In this document: piece by piece, positions 8,552 through 16,546 of the stretch
How positions within the stretch are numbered: the stretch's first letter is position 1
How the letters are laid out: every line of letters begins with the position of its first letter
Origin: CBDCPI01 sp965220245
GTDB lineage: Bacteria; Chloroflexota; Dehalococcoidia; Lucifugimonadales; UBA3495
Direction: 5' to 3'
Length of the DNA stretch: 64,000 nucleotides
Assembly: GCA_965220245.1 (NCBI GenBank)
Contig: CBDCPI010000011.1
Span: forward strand, 384,244-448,243
Notes under the pieces: generated by a model
Told to the model about the DNA's origin: nothing
The model's database searches: none
What the model saw: the letters and a program-made list of their open reading frames with translations, nothing else
Program-made: the position numbers and the translations under genes

Positions 8552-8863
8552 CTAAATTCCCAGTTGGGCCCTGGCTTCCTCGCTAATCAGATCGGGCGAC
8601 CAAGGAGGATCGAAGACCATCTCGATCTCGATCTCGCCCGCGCCGTCCAAGTCTTGCACTGCCCACTCGGCTTGCTGGGCAATGAAGGGTCCCATCCCGC
8701 AGCCGGGGAAGGTTAAAGTCATCTGGACGTAGATGCCTCCGGTATCGCTGACCTGTACATCGTACACCAGACCCAAGTCCACTATGTTTACCGGGATCTC
8801 CGGGTCATAGACGGTCTTCAAAGCCTCTATGACAGTATCCTTGCTCAGCGTTTCCTGAACCAT
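8552..8863 (-). CDS. MIP18/DUF59-family Fe-S assembly factor (SufT/PaaD-like)
   Basis: About 103 residues. The domain fits the DUF59/MIP18 family throughout: DTVIEALKTVYDPEIPVNIVD, LGLVYDV, then the conserved Thr and Cys in TLTFPGCGMG and a C-terminal VFDPPWSPDLISEEAR. These proteins help insert Fe-S clusters into target enzymes. I choose the ATG at 8863 because AGGAGATGTC precedes it. It is followed after 28 bases by the Mrp-type ATPase gene on the same strand, a common pairing. Confidence 0.9.
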   Translation of the reverse strand: MVQETLSKDTVIEALKTVYDPEIPVNIVDLGLVYDVQVSDTGGIYVQMTLTFPGCGMGPFIAQQAEWAVQDLDGAGEIEIEMVFDPPWSPDLISEEARAQLGI

Positions 8864-8938
8864 GACATCTCCTGTGGTTGAGCTAGCTACTAGGGTCGGA
8901 GCCCAATTATATAGAAAGTTGACCAAATCGGTCAACAA

Positions 8939-9907
8939 TTATGGGATCAGCAACACCTTCCCGGTGGTCGCTCTACCCTCCAATTGCCGGTGGGCTTCGG
9001 CGGCGTCGGACAAGTCAAAGATGTGTTCCACCCGCAGCTTTAGCTCACCGGACTGGACCCAGCGCAATACATCCCCGGAGCGCTGCTCCAACTCCGCCCG
9101 GTTCACGGTGTAGTCGCCCAGACCGGGCCGGGTAAGGAACAAAGACCCGTTGCCCAAGATACGAGGGTCCATGGGAGGCGGAGCGCCACTGGCGGCGCCG
9201 TACAGCACCATGAACCCCCGGCGGGCCAAGCAGCTAATGCTCTGGTCAAAAGTGGTCTTACCCACCGAGTCGTAGGCTACCTGCACCCCTTCTCCCCCGG
9301 TGGCTTTCTTAATCTCTTCGGCGAAGTCCTGCTCGGTATAAATGATGGCTTGGTCGGCCCCCGCTTGACGGGAAAGCTCCGCCTTGGCATCGGTGGAAAC
9401 CGTGGTAAACACATGACCGCCCAACTGCTTCACCATCTGAGTCAGCAACAGACCCATGCCGCCGGCGCCAGCATGGATAAGTACCCGGTCGCCTTGCTGC
9501 ACCGGGTAAGTGGAGTAGCAGAGATAGTGAGCCGTCATTCCTTGGAGCATTGCCGCCGCTCCGGCTCGGGCGTCCAGCCCCGCCGGGCGCTTAATCAGCC
9601 GCCAAGCTGGAGCCACCACCTGCTCGGCGTAGCAACCCGGTACCGTACTGAAAGCTACCTCGTCCCCCACGGCGACCTCGGTCACTCCGGGGCCGATGGA
9701 CCGGACCACTCCGGCGGCCTCCACGCCGATTACCCAAGGAAGCCGGGGCACCGGATTTACCCCGGCGCGGCTGTAGGTATCGGTGAAGTTCACCCCTACC
9801 GCTTGAACGTCCACCACTGCTTCCCCGTCGCCCGGAGTCGGGTCGGGCAAGTCCCGGTACTGCATAGCCTCGGGTCCGCCGTATTCGTCGATCTGCATGG
9901 CTTTCAT
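8939..9907 (-). CDS. Quinone oxidoreductase-like MDR protein
   Basis: A 322-residue zinc-independent medium-chain dehydrogenase/reductase of the NADPH:quinone reductase type. Visible are the GroES-like N-terminal domain (QAVGVNFTDTYSRAG), the nucleotide-binding AGAGGMGLLLTQMVKQLG at about 145-165, and the LEGRATTGKVLL tail. The structural zinc cysteines are absent, as expected for this branch. It would reduce quinones or enones with NADPH in the cytoplasm. It precedes the MIP18 gene on the same strand with 75 bases between. Confidence 0.9.
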   Translation of the reverse strand: MKAMQIDEYGGPEAMQYRDLPDPTPGDGEAVVDVQAVGVNFTDTYSRAGVNPVPRLPWVIGVEAAGVVRSIGPGVTEVAVGDEVAFSTVPGCYAEQVVAPAWRLIKRPAGLDARAGAAAMLQGMTAHYLCYSTYPVQQGDRVLIHAGAGGMGLLLTQMVKQLGGHVFTTVSTDAKAELSRQAGADQAIIYTEQDFAEEIKKATGGEGVQVAYDSVGKTTFDQSISCLARRGFMVLYGAASGAPPPMDPRILGNGSLFLTRPGLGDYTVNRAELEQRSGDVLRWVQSGELKLRVEHIFDLSDAAEAHRQLEGRATTGKVLLIP

Positions 9908-10266
9908 GTGCGGCCTCCTAACGATGCGCTGCTATTCGCTCGGTAGTATACACTGGTTGGCGGGGCGGCCGACAACGGTTGCCCGGAGTGGGTGACCAAG
10001 GGCCTATTAGTGGTTGCCCGGTCGCCGGCTCCCCATGAGCGGCTTATGATTCGGTTTGCTATACGGACTGGAAACTGCTAACATTACTGGGTTGCCCGGC
10101 GACATGGGCGGGAGTTTAGGATAGACTGGCTTCATTCAACACGATTTTGGCAACACGTTTTGGCGTATCTCTCCAGGTTTTCGTCAACTTTAACCCCATA
10201 TAAATCCGAAATGCGTAGCGAAGGTCATCTAGAACGCGTTCGGGTCAACCTTTGGAGGTAAGGGAG
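9908..10266. other. Intergenic region between divergent genes, no gene seen
   Basis: About 360 bases separate the divergent quinone oxidoreductase and GreA-like genes. I see no coding frame, tRNA or repeat-family member. Both genes' promoters should lie here. GGAGGT at 10254-10259 is the ribosome site that sets the TTG start of the GreA-like gene. Confidence 0.5.
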
Positions 10267-11088
10267 TTGTCAACTCACGCCATGCCTTCTCTGTCGGAAG
10301 CTCTAACCATGTTCATGGCGGCCAAGAAAAATGGCAAGGGCGCGACGGTGGACCACTTGGAGGTGGGACGCTTCGTGGCTTGGTGCGGCCGGGAAAGGAC
10401 GGTCTTGGAAGTTACCCCCGCCGAGGTGGCGGACTATGCTCAGTACATTGGCTTGGGCGGGGTCGACTCCATTCAACGCTTGAGTCCGGTCAAGGCATTT
10501 CTCGGCTACTGGAAAGACGAGGGATGGATTCAGAATGGGTTGGCCGCCCACTTGCGGCTCCCCCGGGGGCGGCGCAACAGCACCCGCAAGGGTTCGCCGA
10601 CGGTCAGTTCATCTTCGGAGGGCACCCAACTGAGCCAGGAAGGTTACGACCGGCTGGTGGCCCAATTAGAGGCCCTGAAAGTAGAACGGATCAACGTGGT
10701 GGAGGACATCCGTCAAGCAATGGCGGATAAGGACTTCCGGGAAAACGCGCCCCTTGACGCCGCCAAGGAACGCCAAGGCATCATTGAATCGAGGATCCGG
10801 GAGTTGGAAGCCAGTTTGGCTACCGCCCAGATATTGAGCAAGGGGCAGGCCCCGCCCAGCCGCCGCTCCGTAGTCGGGGCCAAGGTGACCTTTAAAGACC
10901 TGAACTCCGGGAAGACCTTGACCTATACTCTGGTGGACGTCAGAGAAGCGGATGCGTCTTCCGGCAAAATCTCCACTACGTCACCGGTGGGCCAAGCCCT
11001 CTTGGACCGGCTGGTGGGTGACGAGGTAACCGTCAATGTGCCCCGAGGCACCTTGCACTACACCATCGAGCGCGTCGATAGCACATAG
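10267..11088 (+). CDS. GreA-type transcription factor fused to an integrase-like SAM domain
   Basis: A 273-residue two-domain protein. Residues 1-95 resemble the SAM-like core-binding domain of tyrosine recombinases (SLSEALTMFMAAKKNGKGA, then VGRFVAWCGRERTVLEVTPAEVADYA). A Ser-rich linker follows, then a full GreA/GreB unit: coiled coil with the acidic tip DFRENAPLDAAKERQ (Asp and Glu equivalents of GreA Asp41 and Glu44 kept), and the FKBP-like domain (SPVGQALLDRLVGDEVTVNVP). GreA rescues backtracked RNA polymerase. The recombinase catalytic domain is absent, so the N-terminus is probably a DNA- or protein-binding add-on. The TTG at 10267 is chosen because GGAGGT lies 7 bases before it. Confidence 0.88.
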   Translation: MSTHAMPSLSEALTMFMAAKKNGKGATVDHLEVGRFVAWCGRERTVLEVTPAEVADYAQYIGLGGVDSIQRLSPVKAFLGYWKDEGWIQNGLAAHLRLPRGRRNSTRKGSPTVSSSSEGTQLSQEGYDRLVAQLEALKVERINVVEDIRQAMADKDFRENAPLDAAKERQGIIESRIRELEASLATAQILSKGQAPPSRRSVVGAKVTFKDLNSGKTLTYTLVDVREADASSGKISTTSPVGQALLDRLVGDEVTVNVPRGTLHYTIERVDST

Positions 11089-11109
11089 CCAACGCCTGTA
11101 GGAGAAACG

Positions 11110-11145
11110 AACAAACGGCCACCCGATTGAGGGTGGCCGTTTGTT
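11110..11145 (+). terminator. Rho-independent terminator after greA-like gene
   Basis: A 15-bp perfect stem (AACAAACGGCCACCC / GGGTGGCCGTTTGTT) with a 6-base loop GATTGA, starting 22 bases after the stop codon. It can also stop the convergent peroxiredoxin transcript. Confidence 0.9.
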
Positions 11146-11183
11146 TATGGGATGAGCCTAGTGCTGGTGACTTAATTCAGTAG

Positions 11184-11648
11184 CTAGCCCAACTGGTCCA
11201 CCACCCCCAGAATCTCCTCGGTGTCGGGAAGCACTCCCGGCTCATAGGTCTGGCGGAAGCGAATAATACCTTCTTTGTCCACCACGATTACGGCCCGGTT
11301 GCTGGCGCCCCGTTCTTCGTTCCACAGGTCATAGTCCGTGGTCACTTTGCCCTTGGGGTGCCAATCGGACAACTCGGGGTAAGGCAAGCCTCCCATTGAC
11401 GTAGACCACGCCCGGTGGGCGTTGATTTGATCGCAGCTTATGCCCAAGACCTGGGCATTCTTTTCCTCGAACCGGCTGTAAGCCTGCCGGAACGACATCG
11501 CTTGGCTGGTTCAACCAGCGGTGAAGTCGAACACGTGAAAAGAGAGAATCACAAACTTTTCACCCTGGTACTGGCTGAGGGTAATATCTCCTTGCTCCAC
11601 CGATGGAAGCTTAAAGTCCGGCGCAACGTCGCCGATGTTTCCTGGCAT
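11184..11648 (-). CDS. Peroxiredoxin (AhpC/TSA), predicted selenoprotein with Sec46
   Basis: A 154-residue peroxiredoxin if the in-frame TGA at 11511-11513 is read as selenocysteine. The frame runs unbroken from the ATG at 11648, behind a perfect AGGAGG 4 bases upstream, through thioredoxin-fold text (GDVAPDFKLPSVEQG, FVILSFHVFDFTAG), then TGA, then TSQAMSFRQAYSRFEEK. The TGA sits exactly where the peroxidatic Cys of the TxxC motif belongs. A second Cys (Cys72, LGISCDQ) could act in resolution. It would reduce peroxides in the cytoplasm. A hairpin follows the TGA. Gene callers would start at the internal ATG at 11498 and lose the active site. The alternative, a nonsense mutation, is less likely given two similar cases nearby. 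Confidence 0.88.
11472..11513 (-). promoter_or_regulatory. Candidate bacterial SECIS after the UGA of the peroxiredoxin gene
   Basis: Starting 20 nt after the UGA, the mRNA can form CCGGC/GCCGG (11486-11490 with 11472-11476) closing a 9-nt loop AGGCUUACA with G as its second base; two outer pairs can extend it past a U-U internal loop. The apical loop begins 25 nt from the UGA, inside the 16-37 nt range known for bacterial SECIS. Confidence 0.65.
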
Positions 11649-12188
11649 GTTTCCTCCTGGTCCTTCAAACTTACGGCCCTCCCAGGTTGGAGGGCTCGTA
11701 TTTCGGGGGCTGACGCCGGACGGATTATACCGCAGCCCGGCCCGTCTGACGACCGTCCCGCTAACCAATCGGAACCAGTCGGTCTCCCTATCCCGCCCAT
11801 CCTGGGCGGACAGGGGGTAACGCAAAGGCGCAAGGACGCAGAGATGCAAGGGTCGAAAAACGTTTAGGGTTAGCGGCACACGAAAGCGCCGGCAGCGTTC
11901 ACGTTCAAGTTCAAAGGAATAAACAGGAAAAACCTCGCGCCATTGCGTCCTTGCGCCCCCCGAACCGCTCATTCCTTCGACAAGCTTGGGACAGGCACTG
12001 AGCAAGTTTAGGGCCCGGCGCCTGACCGGGCGATACATTGACGGCGTGATATACTTTGCGATGCTTCCGCTGGGCGGACTAAGATCAAAGGAGCAGTCGC
12101 TCGACCCCGCCTCCAAAGTGGTACGTTAGGTTGCCCCTGAGACGGTATTACGCTAGGCTCCCGCAGGGGTCGTCAAGGCTGGAGCAGC
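11649..12188. other. Repeat-bearing intergenic region with a 131-bp inverted-end unit
   Basis: Divergent spacer of 540 bases. A 14-bp perfect inverted repeat (GGCGCAAGGACGCA at 11827-11840, complement at 11944-11957) bounds a 131-bp segment with no ORF, resembling a small mobile repeat. An R1-related word (CCTTCGACAAGCTTGGGACA, about 11973-11992) follows. The peroxiredoxin promoter should be near 11660-11750; I could not assign boxes with confidence. Confidence 0.55.
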
Positions 12189-13178
12189 TTGCAAGTAGCA
12201 TTCGACCGGGGAGTATTGCTTCCGGAATTGGACTTGTGGTTGGATTCCCGGCGGCGCCGGGAATTCGGCCTAATTTCCCACGCCCACTCGGACCACACCG
12301 CCCGGCATTCCCAGCCGGTGCTCACCCGCAACACGGGACTGCTGCTGAGCGAGTATTTGCAGAAGTGCAGTCCCGTCCTGCTGGACTATTACGAACCTCT
12401 CGAGACATCCAAGTACGTTATCACTCTCTACCCGGCCGGTCATTGCCTCGGTTCGGCCCAAGCCTTGGTCCAGTCAAAATCAACCGGCCTGAAGCTGCTA
12501 TACACCGGAGACCTGAAAGTACGGTCCAGTCCAACCAATGAACCTCTGGAGCCGGTCCCCTGCGACGTTTTGGTTATCGAGGCTACCTACGGCAGACCGG
12601 AGTACATTTTTCCACCCCAGGAGCAGGTGCTTGCCACCGCCTGCCAAATCCTGCGCTCTTGGCTTTCCCGGGGAGAGAGGCCGGTGGTCCAGGGTTGGCG
12701 GCTGGGCAAGGCCCAGGAGATTCTCCACCTTCTCTTGGGGAAGGGGTTCGACGTGGCTGCGGAAGAGAGCATATACCGGATTGCCCGAATCTACGAACAG
12801 GGCGGTGTCAGCTTCCCGGCTCCCTACCGGGCTTTCGACGGCAGTTGGAGCGAGGGAGAGATATTGGTATGTCCTCCGGGACGGGCGTCGCAACGCCTCT
12901 TGAAGGACTTCCGAGGCCTGCGGTTGATGGAGCTAACGGGTTGGGCCCAAGGTAGGGGCGCCTGGGGGCGCCGGGGTGACGCCAGCCTTCCCTACAGCGA
13001 CCACGCCGACTTTAACGAGCTGGTTGACTACGTAAATCGGGTCCAACCGAAAGAGGTCTACACGGTCAACGGGTTTCCCGACTTGGCCGCCCACCTGCGC
13101 CGGTTGGGCTACCCGGCAGTGCACTTGGATGGCCGCGGCCCCGCCGGGGGTGAGGGGTTTCAGTTCCGGCTGGTGTAA
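12189..13178 (+). CDS. MBL-fold exonuclease/RNA-processing-like hydrolase
   Basis: A 329-residue metallo-beta-lactamase-fold protein. It shows the metal motif SHAHSDH (residues about 30-36), a His in PAGHCLGSAQ, an Asp in LLYTGDLKVR and a late motif SLPYSDHADF, the layout of the CPSF73/RNase J and DNA-ligase-associated exonuclease group. The likely role is nuclease action on DNA or RNA; the beta-CASP region is degenerate. Start TTG at 12189 follows GGAG. Around residue 255 the text GRGAWGRRGDA is encoded by an R5-like GGGGCGCC hairpin, suggesting a repeat inserted in frame just before the SDHAD motif. Confidence 0.85.
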   Translation: MQVAFDRGVLLPELDLWLDSRRRREFGLISHAHSDHTARHSQPVLTRNTGLLLSEYLQKCSPVLLDYYEPLETSKYVITLYPAGHCLGSAQALVQSKSTGLKLLYTGDLKVRSSPTNEPLEPVPCDVLVIEATYGRPEYIFPPQEQVLATACQILRSWLSRGERPVVQGWRLGKAQEILHLLLGKGFDVAAEESIYRIARIYEQGGVSFPAPYRAFDGSWSEGEILVCPPGRASQRLLKDFRGLRLMELTGWAQGRGAWGRRGDASLPYSDHADFNELVDYVNRVQPKEVYTVNGFPDLAAHLRRLGYPAVHLDGRGPAGGEGFQFRLV

Positions 13179-13191
13179 ATGGTGGTGGGGG

Positions 13192-13573
13192 TCAGGGATT
13201 CGTAGGTCTCTCTTCGATGAGAACCTCGCCGCCATCCCAGACTTGCAGTGTTACGGTGCTGTTTTCGAGAAGGGACATGCCTATAATCGACTCATCCTCG
13301 GTTTGAAAGGACTGTTACCTCTACCAGTTGCCCGTGCCAAGACACCTTGGCGTCGTAGGACGGCATGGATACTGAAGTGCCGTTCGCAAGGGTCACACGG
13401 CGGCTGTCCGATGGAACCAGGCTCAATCGCCCAATCGCGGCCGACGGCAGTACTACGTCTCCATCGTACCCAGTATCCAAAGTGCATTGAAAAGTATGAA
13501 AATTGCCTTCGGCATCTTGAACCTGAACGTTTACCGCTGTTTCGAGGAGCCAGTTAACTCTTCCGGTGATCAT
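13192..13573 (-). pseudogene. Retropepsin-like aspartyl protease, one frameshift
   Basis: A clan AA single-domain protease of about 126 residues with the active-site Asp33-Thr34-Gly35 (CTLDTGYDGDV). The frame from the ATG at 13573 ends early after VTVLSNRG. One frame over, the sequence continues with the family's expected tail (ESIIGMSLLENSTVTLQVW) to a stop at 13192. One extra base near 13300 explains the break, and the DSL/GMxLL element needed for the fold is otherwise intact. Its ATG overlaps the stop of the upstream gene (ATGA), so the two are co-translated. It could be a recent mutation, a sequence error or a programmed frameshift. Confidence 0.8.
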
Positions 13574-13866
13574 TGCCTGGAAACCAAATTTCTGCCACCC
13601 ATACGATAGGCAGTTAAAAAACCGACTCTTACGCCGTAGGTAATCGCTTCCGGTCGGCGTTCACGCAGCCTTCTAGTGGCCACTGCGTCGCGCTTGTCTA
13701 TTTCGTAGTCGCCTGTCTCGATGTCGATGACCACAAACTTACCGTAGTGGAGCGGATTTACTAAAGGCTCGATATACTCCTGGTATATCGCTTCCCCTCG
13801 GACAGCTACCTTTTCCGCCCAATCCGAGTTGCTTGACACGGTTGTCTCCTCTATTGGTTCCATCAT
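13570..13866 (-). CDS. Small conserved-type protein, partner of the aspartyl protease
   Basis: About 98 residues, not assigned to a known family. The first part is acidic and helical (WAEKVAVRGEAIYQEYIEPL). The core is a strand-rich segment GKFVVIDIETGDYEIDKRDA, followed by a basic helix (ATRRLRERRPEAI) and GYGVRVGFLTAYRMGG-like strands. It overlaps the protease gene by the ATGA junction, which argues for a functional two-gene unit, perhaps a substrate/regulator or toxin-antitoxin-like pair; that is inference from gene order only. Confidence 0.7.
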   Translation of the reverse strand: MMEPIEETTVSSNSDWAEKVAVRGEAIYQEYIEPLVNPLHYGKFVVIDIETGDYEIDKRDAVATRRLRERRPEAITYGVRVGFLTAYRMGGRNLVSRQ

Positions 13867-13984
13867 AAGTCTATTATGGCAATGATACCCTGGCCCAACG
13901 GCTTTAGGCGAATGTCAAAACAACGAAAAAGAGGCGCACATCCATGCGCCCCTTCGGCTTTCCGTGCCTTTCGTCAACTGCCTG

Positions 13985-15550
13985 CTAGTCCGGAGTAGTC
14001 CCCACCGCCGGTAATACCGAGGACTCGTCGGCGGCCAACATGCGGTTGACGGCGCTAAGGTAGGCTTTGGCGCTGGCGACGATGATGTCGGTAGAAGCGC
14101 CCCGGCCGGTGTAGGACTGGCCGCCGCTTTCGATCTTGATGGTCACGGTGCCCATCGAGTCGACCCCTTCACTAACCGACTGGACGTTGAAATCGACCAG
14201 CTTGGTGGGGACCCCAACCACGCGCTCGATGGCTTTGCACACCGCATCTACCGGGCCGTTGCCGGTGGAGGCGTCGGTAATCGTCGCTTCGTTGGGTCCG
14301 ATGAGGCGCACCGTGGCCGTCGGAATGTCGTGGTCGCCGCCAGTGAACTGGACGTGGTCCAAGGTGTAGGAGATAGGCTCGCTGGCTTCCCGCCGCTCCT
14401 CGTCCATCAGGATTTCCAAGTCTTGGTCGTTAACCTCCCGCTTCTTGTCGGCCAGAACTTTGAAGGACTCAAAAACGTTGCTTATTTCCTCGCGGGAGAG
14501 ATGATAGCCCAAGGCTTCCAAGCGGGCTTGCAGGCCGGCCCGTCCGCTCAGCTTGCCCAACACCAAGGAGTTGCCGGGCACACCCACCCGCTGGGGCTCC
14601 ATAACTTCGTAGGTCGCCCGGTTTTTGATCACGCCGTCTTGGTGGATGCCCGAGGCGTGGCGGAAAGCGTTTTCGCCGACGATGGCCTTGTTGGCTTGCA
14701 CCGACATGCCAGTGATGCGGCTCACCATACGGCTAGTCGGGTAGATCTGGGTAGTGTCCACGCTCATGTCCACCCCAAAATAGTCGTTGCGGGTGTCCAG
14801 AGCCATGATGATCTCTTCCAACGAGGCGTTGCCGGCCCGCTCGCCAATGCCGTTGATACACCCTTCCACTTGCCGGGCGCCCACTTCTATCGCGGCCAAG
14901 CTGTTGGCTACCGCCAAGCCCAGGTCGTTGTGGCAGTGGACGCTGAGGGCTACCCGGTCGATGCCAGGAACTTTCTCTTGAATCTCGTTCAACAGCCGGA
15001 CGAAGTCCCCGGCCGAGGGAATGGCGTAACCCACCGTGTCGGCGATGTTGATGGTGGTGGCACCAGCCCGGATGACCTCTTCCAGCATGTGGAACAGGTA
15101 CTCTTTATTGGTGCGGGTGGCGTCCATGGGGGAGAATTCCACGTCGGAGCAGTAGCCCTTGGCCCGCTCCACCATGTTCACCGCCATCTCCATGACCTCT
15201 TCCCGGTTCTTGCGGAGTTGGTGCATTTGGTGAATCTCGGAAGAGGAAAGAAAAACGTGGATGCGGGGCGACTCCGAATGTTTAACCGCCTCCCAGGCTT
15301 GGTCCACGTCGTTGGGGTGGGCCCGGGCCAGCGAGGCGATGATGGGCCCCTTGACCTCCCGGGCAATGTTGCTAACCGCTTGAAAATCGCCGGGGGAGCT
15401 GGCGGCGAACCCGGCCTCGATAATGTCGACCTTCATCCGATGGAGTTGCTTGGCGATCTCCATCTTTTCGTCTGCCGTCATGCCGATGCCGGCAGACTGT
15501 TCTCCATCCCGGAGGGTGGTGTCCAAAAAAAGCACTTTGTTGTCAGCCAT
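13985..15550 (-). CDS. leuA: 2-isopropylmalate synthase
   Basis: A 521-residue enzyme that condenses acetyl-CoA with 2-oxoisovalerate, the first committed step of leucine synthesis. The N-terminal TIM barrel shows the metal-binding start FLDTTLRDGEQSAGIGM, the barrel His pair in SVHCHNDLGLAVAN and GERAGNASLEE. The C-terminal third is the LeuA regulatory domain (TATVRLIGPNEATI, GRGASTDIIVASAKAYL), normally the leucine feedback site. It lies on the same strand as, and downstream of, ilvBNC, but a 2.6-kb cassette of unrelated small genes separates it from ilvC. Confidence 0.95.
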   Translation of the reverse strand: MADNKVLFLDTTLRDGEQSAGIGMTADEKMEIAKQLHRMKVDIIEAGFAASSPGDFQAVSNIAREVKGPIIASLARAHPNDVDQAWEAVKHSESPRIHVFLSSSEIHQMHQLRKNREEVMEMAVNMVERAKGYCSDVEFSPMDATRTNKEYLFHMLEEVIRAGATTINIADTVGYAIPSAGDFVRLLNEIQEKVPGIDRVALSVHCHNDLGLAVANSLAAIEVGARQVEGCINGIGERAGNASLEEIIMALDTRNDYFGVDMSVDTTQIYPTSRMVSRITGMSVQANKAIVGENAFRHASGIHQDGVIKNRATYEVMEPQRVGVPGNSLVLGKLSGRAGLQARLEALGYHLSREEISNVFESFKVLADKKREVNDQDLEILMDEERREASEPISYTLDHVQFTGGDHDIPTATVRLIGPNEATITDASTGNGPVDAVCKAIERVVGVPTKLVDFNVQSVSEGVDSMGTVTIKIESGGQSYTGRGASTDIIVASAKAYLSAVNRMLAADESSVLPAVGTTPD

Positions 15551-15574
15551 ATCCTTTCCTCAGTTGTCGGTTGT

Positions 15575-15682
15575 CATTTGTCAGTGGACGGTGATCAGTG
15601 TGGTTAGTGAGGTGGCCCCTTCGACTCCGCTCAGGGTGAGCGGAGCAGAGTGGAGTCGAACCCCACTAGACACTAATCACTA
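15575..15682. repeat. R2-R1-R2 composite repeat
   Basis: An R1 palindrome at 15616-15664 (CCCCTTCGACTCCGCTC ... GAGTGGAGTCGAACCCC) is flanked by R2-type words (TCAGTGGACGGTGATCAGTG before; ACTAGACACTAATCACTAA after). The same order, an R1 core between inverted R2 arms, recurs at 41.2, 41.9, 48.5 and 49.3 kb. Confidence 0.85.
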
Positions 15683-15783
15683 AGGCCCGGCAGGGTCACG
15701 TAGTCCACCGCACCCAGCCCGGCCAGGACCAGCGTGCGACGGTGAACTACACTCAACTTCTCCCGCAGCATCAGATTTTGCTC

Positions 15784-16104
15784 CTATTCTCCCAGTCTAT
15801 TCAGTATGGTGAGCATCGACGTTATCCACATCACGACCAGAGAAACCCACATCGTGATAATAATTCCCAGAGTCCACAGGAATTGCCTGTCAGACCTGGA
15901 GCGTTGGGCACCCATCTCCTGCCGGAACTCCGTCCGCAACCCCTGAATACTCTCACGGACTTCCGTTCGCAGGCCGCGAATGTCCTCCCGAATGTCGCGG
16001 ATGTCCGCTCGAATCTCCGTATTTTGCAGTTCAAGATGCTCGACCCGGAGCTCTAACCGGGCCAATCTCTCCCCGTCTGGCGTTTCAATTGTGGTAGTAG
16101 TCAA
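15784..16104 (-). CDS. Coiled-coil protein with C-terminal membrane segment (paralogue 1)
   Basis: About 106 residues from a TTG start. A short head (TPDGERLARLELRVEHLE) leads into heptad-rich text (RADIRDIREDIRGLRTEVRE), then SRSDRQFLWTLG and one hydrophobic segment (GIIITMWVSLVVMWI), so the protein is probably a membrane-anchored coiled coil. Two further copies lie at 16.2 and 17.8 kb. Function is unknown; the layout resembles small bacterial coiled-coil/tail-anchor proteins. Confidence 0.75.
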   Translation of the reverse strand: MTTTTIETPDGERLARLELRVEHLELQNTEIRADIRDIREDIRGLRTEVRESIQGLRTEFRQEMGAQRSRSDRQFLWTLGIIITMWVSLVVMWITSMLTILNRLGE

Positions 16105-16159
16105 GCCCGTTCCTAGACCACTTTCTGCTCAGATGCCGACGGCTAATGCGGAGTTGTCA

Positions 16160-16362
16160 CTATTTGACCACTATGGTAATCATCAAGGAAACCCACGTCG
16201 TGATTATGATCCCAACAGTCCACAGAAAGTTTCTCTCCATCTCGGGCCGGAGGTCTCGGATGTCGTTTCTGATGTCCTCTACTGCCCGCTCGACGTGTTC
16301 GACTCTGATTTCCAAGCGAGCCAGCCTTTCGCCGTCAGGTGTTTCCGTGTAGTGGTTGTCAT
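16160..16362 (-). pseudogene. Coiled-coil/membrane-tail paralogue 2, start region frameshifted
   Basis: The body matches paralogue 1 (ETPDGERLARLEIRVEHVE, then MERNFLWTVGIIITTWVSL) but has a shorter coiled coil. The expected start, ATGACAACCACTACA at 16362, is out of frame with the body by one base, a deletion at about codon 6 relative to the paralogue. The body frame itself stays open upstream to 16471 and could be translated from another start, so this may be silenced or re-started. Confidence 0.6.
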
Positions 16363-16422
16363 AAACGCAACCTGAAACCTTTTCTGCCCTGATGCCGCAG
16401 GCTAAGCAGACCCGGTCAACGG

Positions 16423-16509
16423 CTATGCCGTTGTGGTCTTTCTGGCCCCAGCCCTGCCACCCTCCCGCCATTGGGCGTCAATGCGGTTGATTTCCTCTTT
16501 GTTTGCCAT
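16423..16509 (-). pseudogene. Remnant of a PH-like protein N-terminus
   Basis: A 28-residue ORF starting with ATG at 16509 whose text (EEINRIDAQWREGG) matches the start of the PH-like repeat unit in the neighbouring 370-residue protein (AERIDAQWRERS), and then breaks off. It looks like the leftover 5' end of another copy, fused by deletion to the coiled-coil paralogue 2. Confidence 0.55.
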
Positions 16510-16546
16510 CTATGTCCGCGGCCCCTGCCTTCCGGCGCGGAAGCGG

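Noticed and set aside
11184..11498. Short peroxiredoxin starting at the internal ATG 11498
   Set aside because: That product would lack the first beta strands and the peroxidatic site; the upstream frame with AGGAGG is clearly part of the same gene.
11511..11513. Reading TGA as Trp or Gly (changed genetic code) to explain the broken redox genes
   Set aside because: TGA ends several intact genes here, including the ArsC-like gene itself. The in-frame TGAs occur only at catalytic Cys codons and are followed by SECIS-like hairpins.
14330..15607. 425-codon plus-strand ORF opposite leuA
   Set aside because: Mirror frame of a well-conserved gene, with His/Val/Gly-rich low-complexity text and no ribosome site or domain.
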